DNA of 64,000 bases from Anniella stebbinsi (Eukaryota > Chordata > Lepidosauria > Squamata > Anniellidae). Position numbers and translations under genes: made by a program. Position 1 is the stretch's first letter. The number at the start of each line of letters is the position of its first letter. Shown here piece after piece: positions 24,401-37,400 of the stretch. Under the pieces are notes generated by a model. That model was given only the letters and a program-made list of their open reading frames with translations, was not told where the DNA came from and ran no database searches. The stretch lies in assembly GCA_029215795.1 (NCBI GenBank), contig JARDYH010000007.1, positions 93,201,263 to 93,265,262 on the forward strand, read 5' to 3'.

Positions 24401-27400
24401 GCCGTCCCTACTCCTGCGTCGCCACAATCACCGGAGGACTATGCGACCGACTCCTCATCGTCAGAAGATGCTCCGCCGTCGGTACTGTCCCCAGAAGATG
24501 CTGTCGGTACCGGAGCGCGAACTTCCCCACCTGCGGAGGTCGGTACCTTTACCAAACAGATGATTCGGATGGTGGAGTCCTTGGGGGTGGAGCTCAAGCA
24601 ACCCACTGAAGCATGCATAGACTCAATCTACGACGTCATGTACCCGGATGTCCAGGCCTCCCCAGCATTACCGTTCATCCCCACGTTGCTGCTGACTGCC
24701 CAGGTGTCGTGGAAAAACCCAGCCACCGCGGGCCAAGTCTCTAAGCGACTAGACTCTGTATAAAGTACAGGAGAAGGACGTCGGCTTCTTATTCACACAT
24801 CCTAAGCCGAACTCAGTGATAGTGGAATCCGCAAAGGGGAAAACATCCAAGTCACATTCAGCTCCGACTGATAGAGAAGGTTGCAAACTGGACTCATTTG
24901 GCCGCAGAATTTACTCCGCCGCAGCCCTATCAATGAAGGTGTCTAATTATCAGGCCATGATGGCTAGGTACCACCTCTTCTTATGGGACAAAGTTGCTTC
25001 TCTCCATACACATCTCCCGGATTAGATTAGACAAGCAGCCCAGATCTTTCAAAATGAAGCTTATGGCCCTGGCTAAGCAAGAACTGACGACAGCCAGGCA
25101 CCAGATAAACTGTGTGTCAAAGTCAATGATTGGTGCCATAGCCCTTCAACGCCACGCTTGGCTCCGCTCATCCAACCTGCCGCAGGAGTCCAAGGCAAGA
25201 ATCGAAGATCTCCCCTTCGATGGGGAGGGACTGTTCCACTCCATCACCGATACAACGATGGACACCATTCAAAAGGTGAAAACCACAGCTAAGAAGATGG
25301 GTTTCTACCCGACTACATCTTCCTACCCGTACAGGACCCGCCTCGCCAGTTTACGGGTCGCCAACATCAGCCACGCTACCAAGCTACATTGCAGCCTACC
25401 TTCCCACAGAAGAAAGGCTACCAACAAGGCCGCTTCCGTCAGAGTCGTCCTAGACAGGAGACATCCCAGAAGCAGCGCCTTTGACTCGCCACATGACATC
25501 CCCCACACACAGCCAACTTTCAACCACCGTCTCCGAGGGTTCTACAGAGCTTGGGCGCACATTACTTCGGACAAATGGGTCCTGAACATCGTCAAATACG
25601 GCTACCGGATAGAATTTATCTACCCTCCCCCGACTGGTTCTATCAAGATCACACAACCGTCGGAGACGTTGCGTCAGGAAGTTGCCGCCCTCCTTCTCAA
25701 AGGAGCCATTGTCCCAGTCCACAACGCGGTCTTACAGACCGGCTTCTACTCCCGCTACTTCACTGTTCCAAAGTGGGACGGGGGCCTTCGTCCCATCATG
25801 GACCTGAGAGCCCTCAACGAGTTCATTCCTACCATAAAATTCCGCATGGTCACACTAGCCGTGATCCTCCCTCTGCTCCACTATAATCAGTGGTTCACAC
25901 TCATAGACCTAAAGGATGCATATTTTCATATCACCATCCACAAAGCACACCAGCGCTTTCTCAGGTTCATGGTTGGCCAGAGGGCGTATCAATTTACAGT
26001 CCTCCCCTTTGGCCTCAAAACTGCGCCCAGGGTCTTTACAAAATGTATGGCAGCGGTATGCGCCTCTCTTCGGACGTCTGGGGTGGAACTCTATCCTTAT
26101 CTGGACGACTGGCTGATAGTCTCCCCATCGCACCAGCAGGCGCTACAAGACATTGCCATCACAAAGGCACTCCTTTGGAGGCTAGGCCTAGTGATCAATC
26201 ACAAAAAGTCAATATTTACACCTACTCAAACTATCCAATTTATTGGAGTTCGCCTGGACTCCGTTTTGGGAAGAGCAACCCTCCCACAGGAACGTGCAAG
26301 CGCAATACATCACCTCTCCCGCCTCCTCCACAATTCCACGAGCATACCAGCCCGCCTCGTACAGAGGCTGCTAGGACTCATGGCCTCGTCGGTGTATGTT
26401 GTACGTTGGGTGCGTCTACGGATGAGACCCCTCCAGCAGTTCCTCTTAGCCAATTGCGACCCTTGCGAGACTTCAAACTTCATGAGACTCACTCTTCCTC
26501 GCTCTCTACGCCCGCCGCTCAGTTGGTGGATGACGCCCTGCAACTTGAACATTCCCTTTGTGGAGCCCGGACCAACCCAAACGCTCACTTAGGATGCCTC
26601 GTTAGCGGGATGGGGTGCTCACTGCGATCAACTGGCGATCCAAGGGAAGTGGTCTGCCCGCAAACAAGCATTCCATATCAACCTCCTGGGGCTGTTGGCC
26701 ATACAGAAAGCCCTACGCGCTTTCAAAATGCATCTCCAAGGACACCACGTCAGGATTGTCTCTGACAACACGACAGTGGTCTGGTACCTCAACAAGGAGG
26801 GAGGCACCCGGTCCCCAGGCCTTCTTCATCTGATGTTAGAAATTTTTCACTGGGCAATCAGCCACAGGATGCTTCTCTCTGCAATACACATAGCGGGCTC
26901 GGACAATGTCCAAGCGGACACCCTCAGCCGTCAATTCCAAGACACCCACGAGTGGGCCTTGTCCCTCTACGCTCTAGATATCCTATTCGCCAAGTGGGGA
27001 ACACCGATCATCGACCTATTTGCCACCGTGGACAATGCCGTCTGCCTGGTATTCTGCACAAGAGCAGGGATAGGTGATCGTTCCCTAGGGGACGCCTTCA
27101 ACATGCCCTGGGGGAGAGGCCTGGCCTACGCCTTCCCTCCATTCCCGCTAGTGCCCAAAGTAGTCACATCTCTCTCTCGGGCTCAGACGAGCGCCGTACT
27201 GATAACCCCGTGGTGGCCACGCCAAGCGTGGTTCACTCCGCTGCTACGACTGTCCAGAGGGAAGTACCTTCGCCTTCCGGCAGTTCCAGATCTAATCTCC
27301 AGGGAACAGGGCTTAATTCTGCACCCAGACTTACCACAACTCAAACTCACGGCCTGGCGTATCCGGTGTTGTGGTGAGACCTAGCTCTTCCACCCTTGGT

Positions 27401-30400
27401 AGAGTCTATCCTGCTTGAGGCCAGAAAGCCCTCTAGTAGAGCATCCTATGATAGCAAATGGAACAAGTTCGTCACGTTTATGTCCAACAAGGGACTGAAC
27501 CCTACAACTTGCGGGATTGCGGACGTCCTAGCCTTCTTGCATTCTCTCCATACAGCAGGACTAAAACCTGCCTCAATAAAGGTCTACCTAGCTGCCATCT
27601 CAACCAGGCATGACTACGTTCAAGGGTCCTCTGTTTTCACTCACCCGCTGTCGAAACAATTTCTCAGAGGTCTGCGCAATCTACGTCCTCCACTTCGGCC
27701 TGTAGTCCCTCAATGGAGCTTGTCTGTGGTCCTCGCAGCTCTAACGAGTAAACCCTTTGAGTCGCTGGCTACTGTCTCCACCAAACTGTTGACTTTCAAG
27801 GTAGCCTTCCTAGTCGCCATAACTTCAGCAAGGAGAAGTTCGGAATTATGCACCCTGATGATTGATCCTCCTTACACTCAGTTTTTTCGGGACAAAGTTG
27901 TTCTCAGACCCGTCCCCTCATTCTGGCCCAAGATCATATCAGGCTTCCACATCAACCAAAGTATAGTGCTCCCTACCTTTTTTCACGCATCTTCGGACCC
28001 ATTGAGCTCTAAGCTCCACACACTCGACGTCCGCCGTGCATTGGCCTTCTACAAGTCAAGGACAGCTAATTATCGGAAATCCGACAGTTTGTTCGTCTGC
28101 AATGGGGGCAAGACGAAAGGTCGGCCGGTTTCCTCCCAGAGACTTGCCAAATGGATTGTCCAGACGATCTTCTTGGCCTATCAATTGGCGGGCAAAGAGC
28201 CCCCGGATGGCTTAAAGGCACACTCCACACGGGGCCTCGCCACGTCCAAGGCTTTGGATCGTGGGATCGCACTCCCTGAGCTGTGTAGAGCAGCTACGTG
28301 GTCCAATGCGTCTACCTTTGTGACTCACTACAAGCTGGACGTTTGAGCTAGAGCAGACACCTCCTTTGGTTGGGCTGTCTTATCTTCTGTCCTCCAATGA
28401 GCCACCTGCCAGTCTACCCTCCACCGGTAAGTGGTTTGCTGATTATTCGCCCATAGTGTGTGATGCACAGAGACCACGAAGAAGAAATGCAGGTTGCTTA
28501 CCTGTAACTGTAGTTCTTCGAGTGGTCATCTGTGAATTCACACAACCCTCCCACTGTCCCCTCTAGACCTCGCTGTGGCCTGGTCCAAGAGGCTATTGCC
28601 ATGCATGAAATTTTTCCTAGTTAGGTTACTGTTGTTTCCACATTTATCTCGTTCGCGAGGCAATCCGGTCTCACAGAACTGAGGTAAGTGGGAACCTCAA
28701 GCATGCGCGATAGGACGGTGGGGGGAGGAGTTCCCACCAAAAGCCTAGGCTTTAGAAGTTTCTGGTTCGAGGCTCGGCGCCGGCGCGAGCCCATAGTGTG
28801 TGAATGCACAGATGACCACTCGAAGAACTACAGTTACAGGTAAGCAACCTGCATTTGTTGATGTAAATCAGAGCATGAGGAGGAGTTGATTTACAGAAAT
28901 TAGTTCTGTTTTTATAATACAACCAAATGTCCAGGATGTTATTTATTTGGTGATGTACTGAGTTGCGTTCCTGCTTCCTGCATTCCCATGTGAGTCTTAA
29001 AGAGGGCATCCTAACTGCAAACTCGGTTTTCTTACCTTAGCCGTTATTGCAATTATAAAGGCCAGTAGTAAGCCTCTAGATCAGCCTTTCCCAAACTGAT
29101 GCCTTCCAGATGTTTTGGATTTCAACTTCAACTCCTGTCAGGCCTAGGCAGCATGGCTAAAGTTCAGGAATGTGGTCCAAAACATTTGGAGGGCACTAAT
29201 TTGGGGAATGCTGCTTTAGAGAGTACCCTTTTTCCCACTTCTAGTTTTATGACATTGCTGGTTTTGTGGTCAAGCTCTGAACCAATGTGCTCTACAGAAG
29301 TATTCACCCAGAATTAATCAGATAGGGCCCTGTATAAAAGAATTGCACTGCAAAAAAAGTAAAGTTGACCAAACTTTTCCTTAAATGTTAGGTTAAAGAC
29401 ATGAAATACAATCCCATTCCTTAATTCCTTGTAAATGGTATAAAATTTGTCTCTGCTTGATGGGTTAAGATTCTGAAAGGCTGTTGGCATCCATTTTCGC
29501 ACCTGGCAAAGGAACAAATATGTGACCTTTGAGCAGCAAGTAACAATGATGGGTGTAAACCTGGATGGTTTGTCTTCTATTTTGAAATCTCTGGCCATCT
29601 TCTATAACACATGTGTTTTCAGGAGGAGGAACTGCGCAAAGGTGGTGATCCAAAGTATGCTCACTTAAATATGGACCTGCATGTCTTCATTGAAGTATTT
29701 GGGCCACCCTGTGAGGCTTATGCTCTTATGGCTCACGCCATGGAAGAAGTCAAGAAGTTCCTTGTTCCGGTACATAACCAGTTTTTTTTCCAAATACATG
29801 TTTGGTCTAGGCAAGTAGTGTTTTGCAAAGTAGAGCAGACTGTGGCAAAATGTCTTCCAAGAAATAAACTTGGTCAGAGAGAAATAGGAAATACGTGTAG
29901 AATATTCATTTTAGTGAAAACTGCTGCTGAGAAGGATTTGAAAGGATTATAATTGGCTTGTAGAGGTTCACCTGTTTTGCCCAGAAGTTCTTAGACTATG
30001 GCCACCAGTAAAATCTTGGGCCAGTTTCAGTCTTGTAATTACTAACTTGGTCAGATTATCCACTTTAACTGCTGGCCAGTAGACACAATAAGGGCTATAG
30101 TTTAGAAACCAGTGCTGAATGGATGCTGTTCACCCTCAAACGTCATTGGAGCCAACTTGGCTTTCTTTCTGGAAATGGCTTTTGAGCAACCAAGCATATG
30201 AAAGACTTATGCTATTTTGGAAGAAGTATTAGATTTGAGATATACTTTAGCTGGTATCCTAATCTTGTCTAGGCTTAGTTTGGTTCTTCCAGGTCCTTAT
30301 TCCCGCCATGTAGTGAAGTCAGAAATTAGATTCTGATAGAGTCTTCACAACATTTATTAATTTGACTAAAAGGGTCAAATTAAATCAAAAAGTTATGAAT

Positions 30401-31387
30401 TCAACAAGCAATTGGTTTTAAGAGTGGGCAACTTGTGGCCCTCTAGATGTTGGACTGTCACACAGAGGAGGGCCAGGATCTCTTCTCGATCATCCCAGAG
30501 TGCAGGAAATGGAGTAATGGGCTCAAGTTACAGGAAGCCAGATTCCGCCTCAACATCAGGAAAAACTTCCTGACTGTTAGAGCAGTACGACAATGGAACC
30601 AAAGACCTAGGGAGGTCATGGGCTCTCCCACACGAGAGGCATTTAAGAGGCAGCTGGACAGCCATCTGGCAGGAATGCTTTAAGGTGGACACCTGCATTG
30701 AGCAGGGGGTTGGACTCGATGGCCTCAGGCCCCTTCCAACTCTACTATTCTTTGATTCCAGTTAGTTCTATCATAGCCAATAGTGAGGGATGATGGGAGT
30801 TACAATCCAACGACATCTGGAGGGCCACAAATTTCCCACCCCAACTTAGCTAAACAAAGAGAACTATTCAAAATATTACTACCAAAATACATTATCATTT
30901 AGAAATCGGGAAAGAAAATCTGTTTCAGCAGATTTGATAGGCACATTTATTTACACTATAGAAGTGTTTTGGACTTTGGGGGAGATATCCTCAAGAGATT
31001 AGCTTAGTCATCAAACTTGCAAATGTTCTTTTGGGAGTGGGGGGAAGAAACACCTGGTCTGTTGGTCACTTTATAGTATCAAGAGCTCTAATATCCTGTG
31101 GATCAGTTTCCTAACTGATCAGGGCTGCGTAGGAATATTTTAATTTTGTTCTCCTACCCCGTCTTGCAAGGTGTGCTCTTGCTATTTGGTACTGAAACAC
31201 CTGCCTTTGAAGTTTCAACTCAACTAGAGAAGGGATTTTTTAAAAATCTCTAGTATAGACAAGTCACTCTAGCTGGCTTTTACTACCTCAGGCTTAGTAT
31301 CTCTCTTGTAAAACCAAAATGGAAATATTCCAAAATGGCTAGCTATCATTTCCCAATAGAAAAAAACCTGCAAAGCTCCTACAATAG

Positions 31388-31418
<31 letters not shown>

Positions 31419-34400
31419 AGGGAGCGTTGCACAGAAAAAAATGTCAGGAGGGTTGTCTTTGTTACCTCTGGTTGGCTGAATTGTCCATACAGTGCTCTTG
31501 GGAATAGGCATTGCTGAAACAAAGCAGGAGTTCAGTGCCGGCCTGTTGTTTTATACAGAAAAGTGGCATACAAATAACACGACTCTCACGACGCTCCACC
31601 TTCAGATATGGTACACAAAGGTCTTGGAGTGGGGTGGGGTTGAAGACTCTGCATAGATCATATAAAGTTTCAGAACTTTTGTGGTCCTCTTTGCATCTAT
31701 TTATTTTTTTATTGCATTTTATACTGCTCATCAGCCAAAGCTCTCTGGGCAGTACACAGTTAAAAACCATAAAATAGGTGTAGATAAATTTTAAACATTA
31801 AAAATGATAAAAAGTGATATAAAACCAGCTAAGTTAAAAACCAGGGAAAGCCTGTGTAAAAAGGTACGTTTTTGAGAGGCCTTTAAACAAGAGGTGTCTT
31901 GTTTAAAAGGATATGCATTTAAATTTGCATAGCCTTGCGCACAAAAGTGGTCACTTGCCTTGAGGCCTTTGTTTGCAAGTCATTTCTCCCTTTTCATTCT
32001 GTTGCTCCTACAATCCTGAGGAGTCCCCTTGGACAGACTGGCATCAAGGGGAGTGCAAACTTCCTCCTCAGCTGCTAATACCTCTGCAGATTGCCTAAAA
32101 TTGCACCCCCTGGGAAGTGCTTGGAGCAGAGACAGAAGCGGAAGAGACAACTTAGATTTACTGGTGGGCCTTTGCTCTTCAGCTGAAATCATTTCCTCCC
32201 TCCTGTGAGTAGGAATGACAGGTTTATGTTCTCAGGGGAGCCAACTTCTGCAATCATTTCACTGGCAGGGAGCCCAACTGCTCAGAAGGGTGCAGAGAAC
32301 ATTTTGCGACAGCTGCTGGGATTTGGGCAGCTCACTTACCTGTTTTCCAAGTGGAGCATCAACCAGTGCCTGTAGTTAACAGGGCAAAACACTGCCCCCC
32401 ACTGCATGGACAGGAAGTTAATTCTCTCATTATTTTTGCTTAGGACATGATGGATGACATCTGCCAGGAGCAGTTTTTGGAGCTGTCCTATCTCAATGGG
32501 GTGCCAGAACCTACACGTGGCCGTGGGATTCCTGTGCGGGGAAGGGGAGCTGTCCCTCCGCCTCCACCTGTTCCTAGGTAACAAATGGAAACCTTGCTAG
32601 ATATGAGCTCTTGTTGATTATTGCAGCCACATATTTAAGCATTAAGGTTGGACTTCTGATAGTTTGGGAAGGTGGGTAAGCAATATGGACTTAATGGATA
32701 TTTCAATTTTTTTTTTAGTGTGTGGAGTGGGGCAGCCTTGATGACAAGGTGAGAGGCAATAGAAAAAGGCACTTAATTCTATTTCTTATAGGTGGCGGGT
32801 TTTGCGTCTTGGTTTACTCTTGCAGTCATAAACTATGTCTTGTTCAGCATGTAACTGAAAGCCAGATACAACGGGGGGGGGGGGGGGGAGGGGGGAAGGG
32901 ATGCGGATTGTCCAGCAGGGTGCTGGCAACTTTGTTTCATCAATTAAAGCTGGTCTGCAATTACATCCACACCTTGGCCCTGCCAAGAAAAAGTATAAAT
33001 TGACATTCTGAATGCCAGTTTTCATTTAAGGCAGTTTCTAGCGATTGTGGTTTTAGAGAGAAGCTTGGGTACAGGTTAATACAGTTTCAGAATCTCTCAA
33101 ACCAAGTGGGGTTGGGGGTTAGTTTTAAGCTCCCTGCACAGCTGTCTTCTGCTCTTCCATGGCTACTTTCCTCCAGGCCTTCTGGGCCTAGATGCTGCTG
33201 CTTCATAAAATTTCTAATCTGCTTACTACTTCTGTGCATCCATCCCTTATTCATGCTTTGCTTTCTCTGTTTCTTCTTTGGCCCGAAACGTTTAAGAAAT
33301 GCAAATTATTCAAAACTCTGAATCGGGCTCAGTTGTTTAAGGTGCATATATACACATTCCAATGGTAGAATCTGGTGTGCATTTTGGCACTGAGTGACAG
33401 TATTTACTCCCCCCTCTTCCCCCCAATATTTGGCAATACATTCAAAAAGCTATAAAGGCCCATATCAGTTTTGAGAAGTCTAGGGCTGCATTTTGTGCTG
33501 GCAGCTGACGCTCCAGTTTGGCTTACCTTTGAAGTGATCCTGGTAGGTACTTAGTCTTTGGTGCTTATTCAATCCAGGTTTCATATTCGAGCGTTTCTGG
33601 CTCTGCTTCAGCATATCCTAGGGCTTGTTGTAGCAGAGTTAATTTTGCCATTGATCTCTGCTGCTAGGCCTGTACAAGTTGAGCTTCACTGTAGGTGACA
33701 GTCCTCTGATCAGACTTGATGGGTGTTCTGAGCATCCTGGTGTGCAGACAGCCTGGGCCTGATTCTTCTCCCCTTTTTCATAGGGGCCGTGGCGTGGGAC
33801 CTCCTCCACCTCCTCCACGTGGAGCCCTTGTACGAGGGGCCCCAGTGAGGGGTGCCATTGCAAGAGGAGCGGCTGTGGCCCGTGGCGTTCCCCCTCTTCC
33901 GGCAGTGAGAGGTGCCCCTGCCCCAAGAGCTCGTGCAGCAGGCATTCAGAGAATACCTCTTCCTCCTCCTCCTGCACCAGAGACCTATGAAGATTATGTA
34001 AGAAACTTTTAACTTTGCACTCCTGAGAGTCTGAGGGCTATTGCATGCAGGCTTCACGTATCCAAAGGGCCAGGGTGAGACATACACACAATGGTAGAAG
34101 AATATGAATGGATGGCATTGATTGAGAAGTAAATGAGAAAGCTGTGTTTCGCATATGCTTGGTTTGACACAGGGTACCATACAAGAGATTATGATAATTA
34201 TCAGTCTGTGTTGTCATGAGCTCTGCAGCAGAGCTCCAGTCAGTTCCAGCCTCTTGAAACAAAGAGCCACACCTCACAAATGAGGGGGAAGAATCTACAG
34301 GAGCAAGAAAACAAGTATCTGTTGAACTTGTGTTAAATAAAACAGAAATGCCCAACGAGTTCAATATCCTTGTTTTCCTGCACTAATAGATTCATTTCTC

Positions 34401-37400
34401 TTTTTACTTTTCTGAGGGGGGTGTACCTGCAGGAGACATTGCTTTTGTTGCATTCACTCTTGGGATTATGGCCTGACACATAATTATCTTCTGGTGTGCG
34501 CCTTCCTTCCTTTCTTCCTCACACCGTTGTGAAAGGCCTCCAATGTTTGTTAGCTGGGAGACTGTGGTTTAACCTTAGACTACATACTAGGATCCTGGCT
34601 TCCTATCTTGTTTGTAGAAGCAGATTAAATCACCGTTTCCTGTAATGGGAAACTACGTTTTTAACCCCCCCCCCCCCCCCATGTGTCTCAGTACAGTGTG
34701 CGAGAGAAGGGAAGTGCGAGATGGAGCCCATGAGCACAACTCTAGTTCTCAGTGTAATAAACCATGGTCTCATTTATTAGACAAAGAATATACTTTTTTA
34801 ACGTGTGAAATATTTCTGAGGATATCTCTCGGATAGCCACTAAGCTTTATGGTAAAACTATCTTATCATTCTTGTCTTTCATGATTTGGACTTGCCTTGT
34901 GTAGTAAAGGTTCCTTGCCCTTTCAGATTATATCCTGCTTTGCTGTTATCCTTTCATGGTTGCTGACTCTCTCCTTACCGCTTTGTCCATTTCAGGGCTA
35001 TGACGACGCTTATGCGGATCAAAGTTACGAAGGATATGAAGGCTACTACAGCCAGGGTCAACAGTAAGTGCTCCCCCTTTGGTCTCTGGACCCATTAGCG
35101 TGCTTCATTCCTAATTGCTCGTTGTCTTGGGTGGAAAAAAATCACAGGGTGTCTTGGGCATAGGTGGGCTACTCCCCTTTGTAGCATAAACAATAGGTGC
35201 TAACCTTAACCAAAAACTGAACAGTTAATAACAAAGAAGTTAAGGAAATAAACTATTAATAAAATTTAATGCAAAATACAATTTTCAAAAAGCACTTTTA
35301 TACATGTTCTACTCAAATAGTATATTAAAAGGACATGCTCAATAACCACAATAGTTATAGGCCAAATGCGTTTCAACAAGTGTCTTCTTCAGTGGCAAAT
35401 TGACTAAAAATATACATAAGAAACAATGGTAAGTGCCTCGGATAGAAGGGCAAGAATTATAAATTTCACTATTAGAATAATATAAAAAATAATAAGACCT
35501 ACCAATGCTGTTATCTACTCCAAAAGAGTGATTTAAAAATAGGGGCTGACTAGGCACTCCCCACGAAAAGTAAAGTGCATCCTGGAATAAGATAAAATTT
35601 TTACATGTAACTAATCTGAATGCACCCAAAGCTATGCCAGAAATAAGATACACAACAAGTAGGGAGTACTCACAGTGTTTGCGTTCTGCCTCTGCTCTCA
35701 TAAACTGGTAATTATCATTTTAAAAAAAACAGTTTGGAGCTAGGCTATTTCTAATGAGGTAAATAGCAGGTCAAATCACCTGTGCTCTTGCCAAGGAGAG
35801 CTTGAACCTTTAAAGGCAAAGAATCCAGGCTGTATCATCCGAGGCACTTTGAATACATTACAGCCATGATGAAAGATCCAGAATGAACAGATAGTGTCCA
35901 ATAGTATTTAGAGATACACAAACAATCCTACAAAATATAGGACCAATTACATTTGTCGTTTAAGCCCGCTGGCGTAATTGTTTGGAGCGTAAAAATCCAA
36001 AAGAGTTCCCTCCTTCTTAATCTATTCTCCAACACCTTACCAGAGCCCGTCCTGCCTTCCTTGGGCCAGGAGAGGGTTTAACCATTAGTTCTGGGTGACT
36101 CTCAGCAAAGGGCCCTATTCCTCGGAAGGCAGAAAGCGGGCTCCCTCGTTCCCACTGAGCCTTGGTCTTTCTTTCCCGTTGCCATTGGCACAATCTCTTC
36201 GTTTACTGCTTGTGCTGGCAGCTGGGCTTGTGCTGCTACTTTCCTTGTAATATGGCACATGGACAGTATCGCAAGTTAGTGTGGTGTCCAGGATTAAGGA
36301 ACCTCTAGCCATTGCAGGAAGCAGGCGGACGTGACAGCCTCTCAGCGTGTAGGAGGTTGAATTGGGTTATCCTAAATAATAGTATAATGTTCGGAGAAGA
36401 CCATCATCACCTCAAGGAATAATTGTGCCCCATCTTGGTCTTCCAGGGAAACAGAATATTATGATTATGGACATGGTGAGGCTCAAGAATCTTACGAAGC
36501 ATATGGTACGTCTGCGTGTTTTGTTTCTATGGCACAGGCGGGGTGATCGTTCACTTGGAAACTGCTTGGTCCTGTGTCTGAAGTATTTGCTTCCAATTAC
36601 TTTCTGTCTTGAATGCAAGTATTTTCAAGAGAAGTAACAGTGGGTGTAATCTGTCTTTTCAACTATTTACAAATCTACTTGAATTGAGATCTTGCCTTTA
36701 GGTGATACTGTCTGATGCTTTTAGGGATCGCCTTTAGACCGTAGAAAGGGGGTTTTAGACTTCTGTACCAGAGCTCCCAAGTGCCATTGGAATTTATTAT
36801 AAATTGTCATTCTGTACCACTAAGGCAGAACTGTTGTTTGTATAATTACGTTAGGCAATTTTTGCACAATTCTGCTTTCTGTGAAGAAGGGCAAGGAAGT
36901 ATGCAGAGAATTTTAAAACCTTACACTCTTTTCCTCACTTCTGCCCTACAAAGATTTAGTGGGCCTTCACCCACTTTCCAGCCCATCTTAGAAACTTTAA
37001 GGCTAGAAATGCATGTGTGCATTTTTATAAATGGAAACTTGAGTTTCTCAGGATGCTGAGTCCTGTGCCCAATACTTTACTTCACACTGGTGCAGGGCAG
37101 CCATTGAAAGCCTTAAATACCACCAACATGGGACAGGAAGGATATTTAGCTATCCAAGCATTCCTAGCTGAATATGAAAAAGATAAAACAAATGGCTCTG
37201 CATTTCACCAGTCAGGCCCTCTTTAGAATTATTTTTTCTAGCTGTGTTACCAGATTAAGGGCCCCAGTGCCTTCTGGGATACTGGGCACAACATTGCTTC
37301 TGTTAATTAGTTCAGTCACAGCCATTTTCTTCAGCGCCTGCTTTCCTGCAAACAAAATGAGATAAGTAAATACGTTGTTTGGGGCCCTGCAGGGAAACAG

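Larger units (their letters stand above)
23041..28856 (+). mobile_element. DIRS-type tyrosine-recombinase retrotransposon
   Basis: Complete-length DIRS element in intron 3 of KHDRBS1, sense orientation. Shown directly: inverted terminal repeats (23041-23219 and 28655-28856), a gag-like Cys motif region, RT with YLDDW, RNase H starting [10 protein letters not shown], a tyrosine recombinase with HSTR and a C-terminal HYKLDV, and an internal complementary region (28450-28543) matching both outer ends. DIRS elements replicate through a circular DNA intermediate inserted by the recombinase, with no target duplication; none is seen here. Gag is frameshifted and RT-RNase H has one stop, so this copy is probably not autonomous but fairly young. 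Confidence 0.93.

Noticed and set aside
32874..32889. Runs of G or C (also 15657, 34665, 57112 and 59607) as G-quadruplex or regulatory elements
   Set aside because: They are simple homopolymer runs, prone to sequencing error, without the spaced G-tract pattern or other support.
35339..35701. 120-codon minus-strand open frame in KHDRBS1 intron 7
   Set aside because: It lies in the presumed 3' region of a Penelope-like remnant, after the end of the endonuclease frame, and has no domain I recognise.
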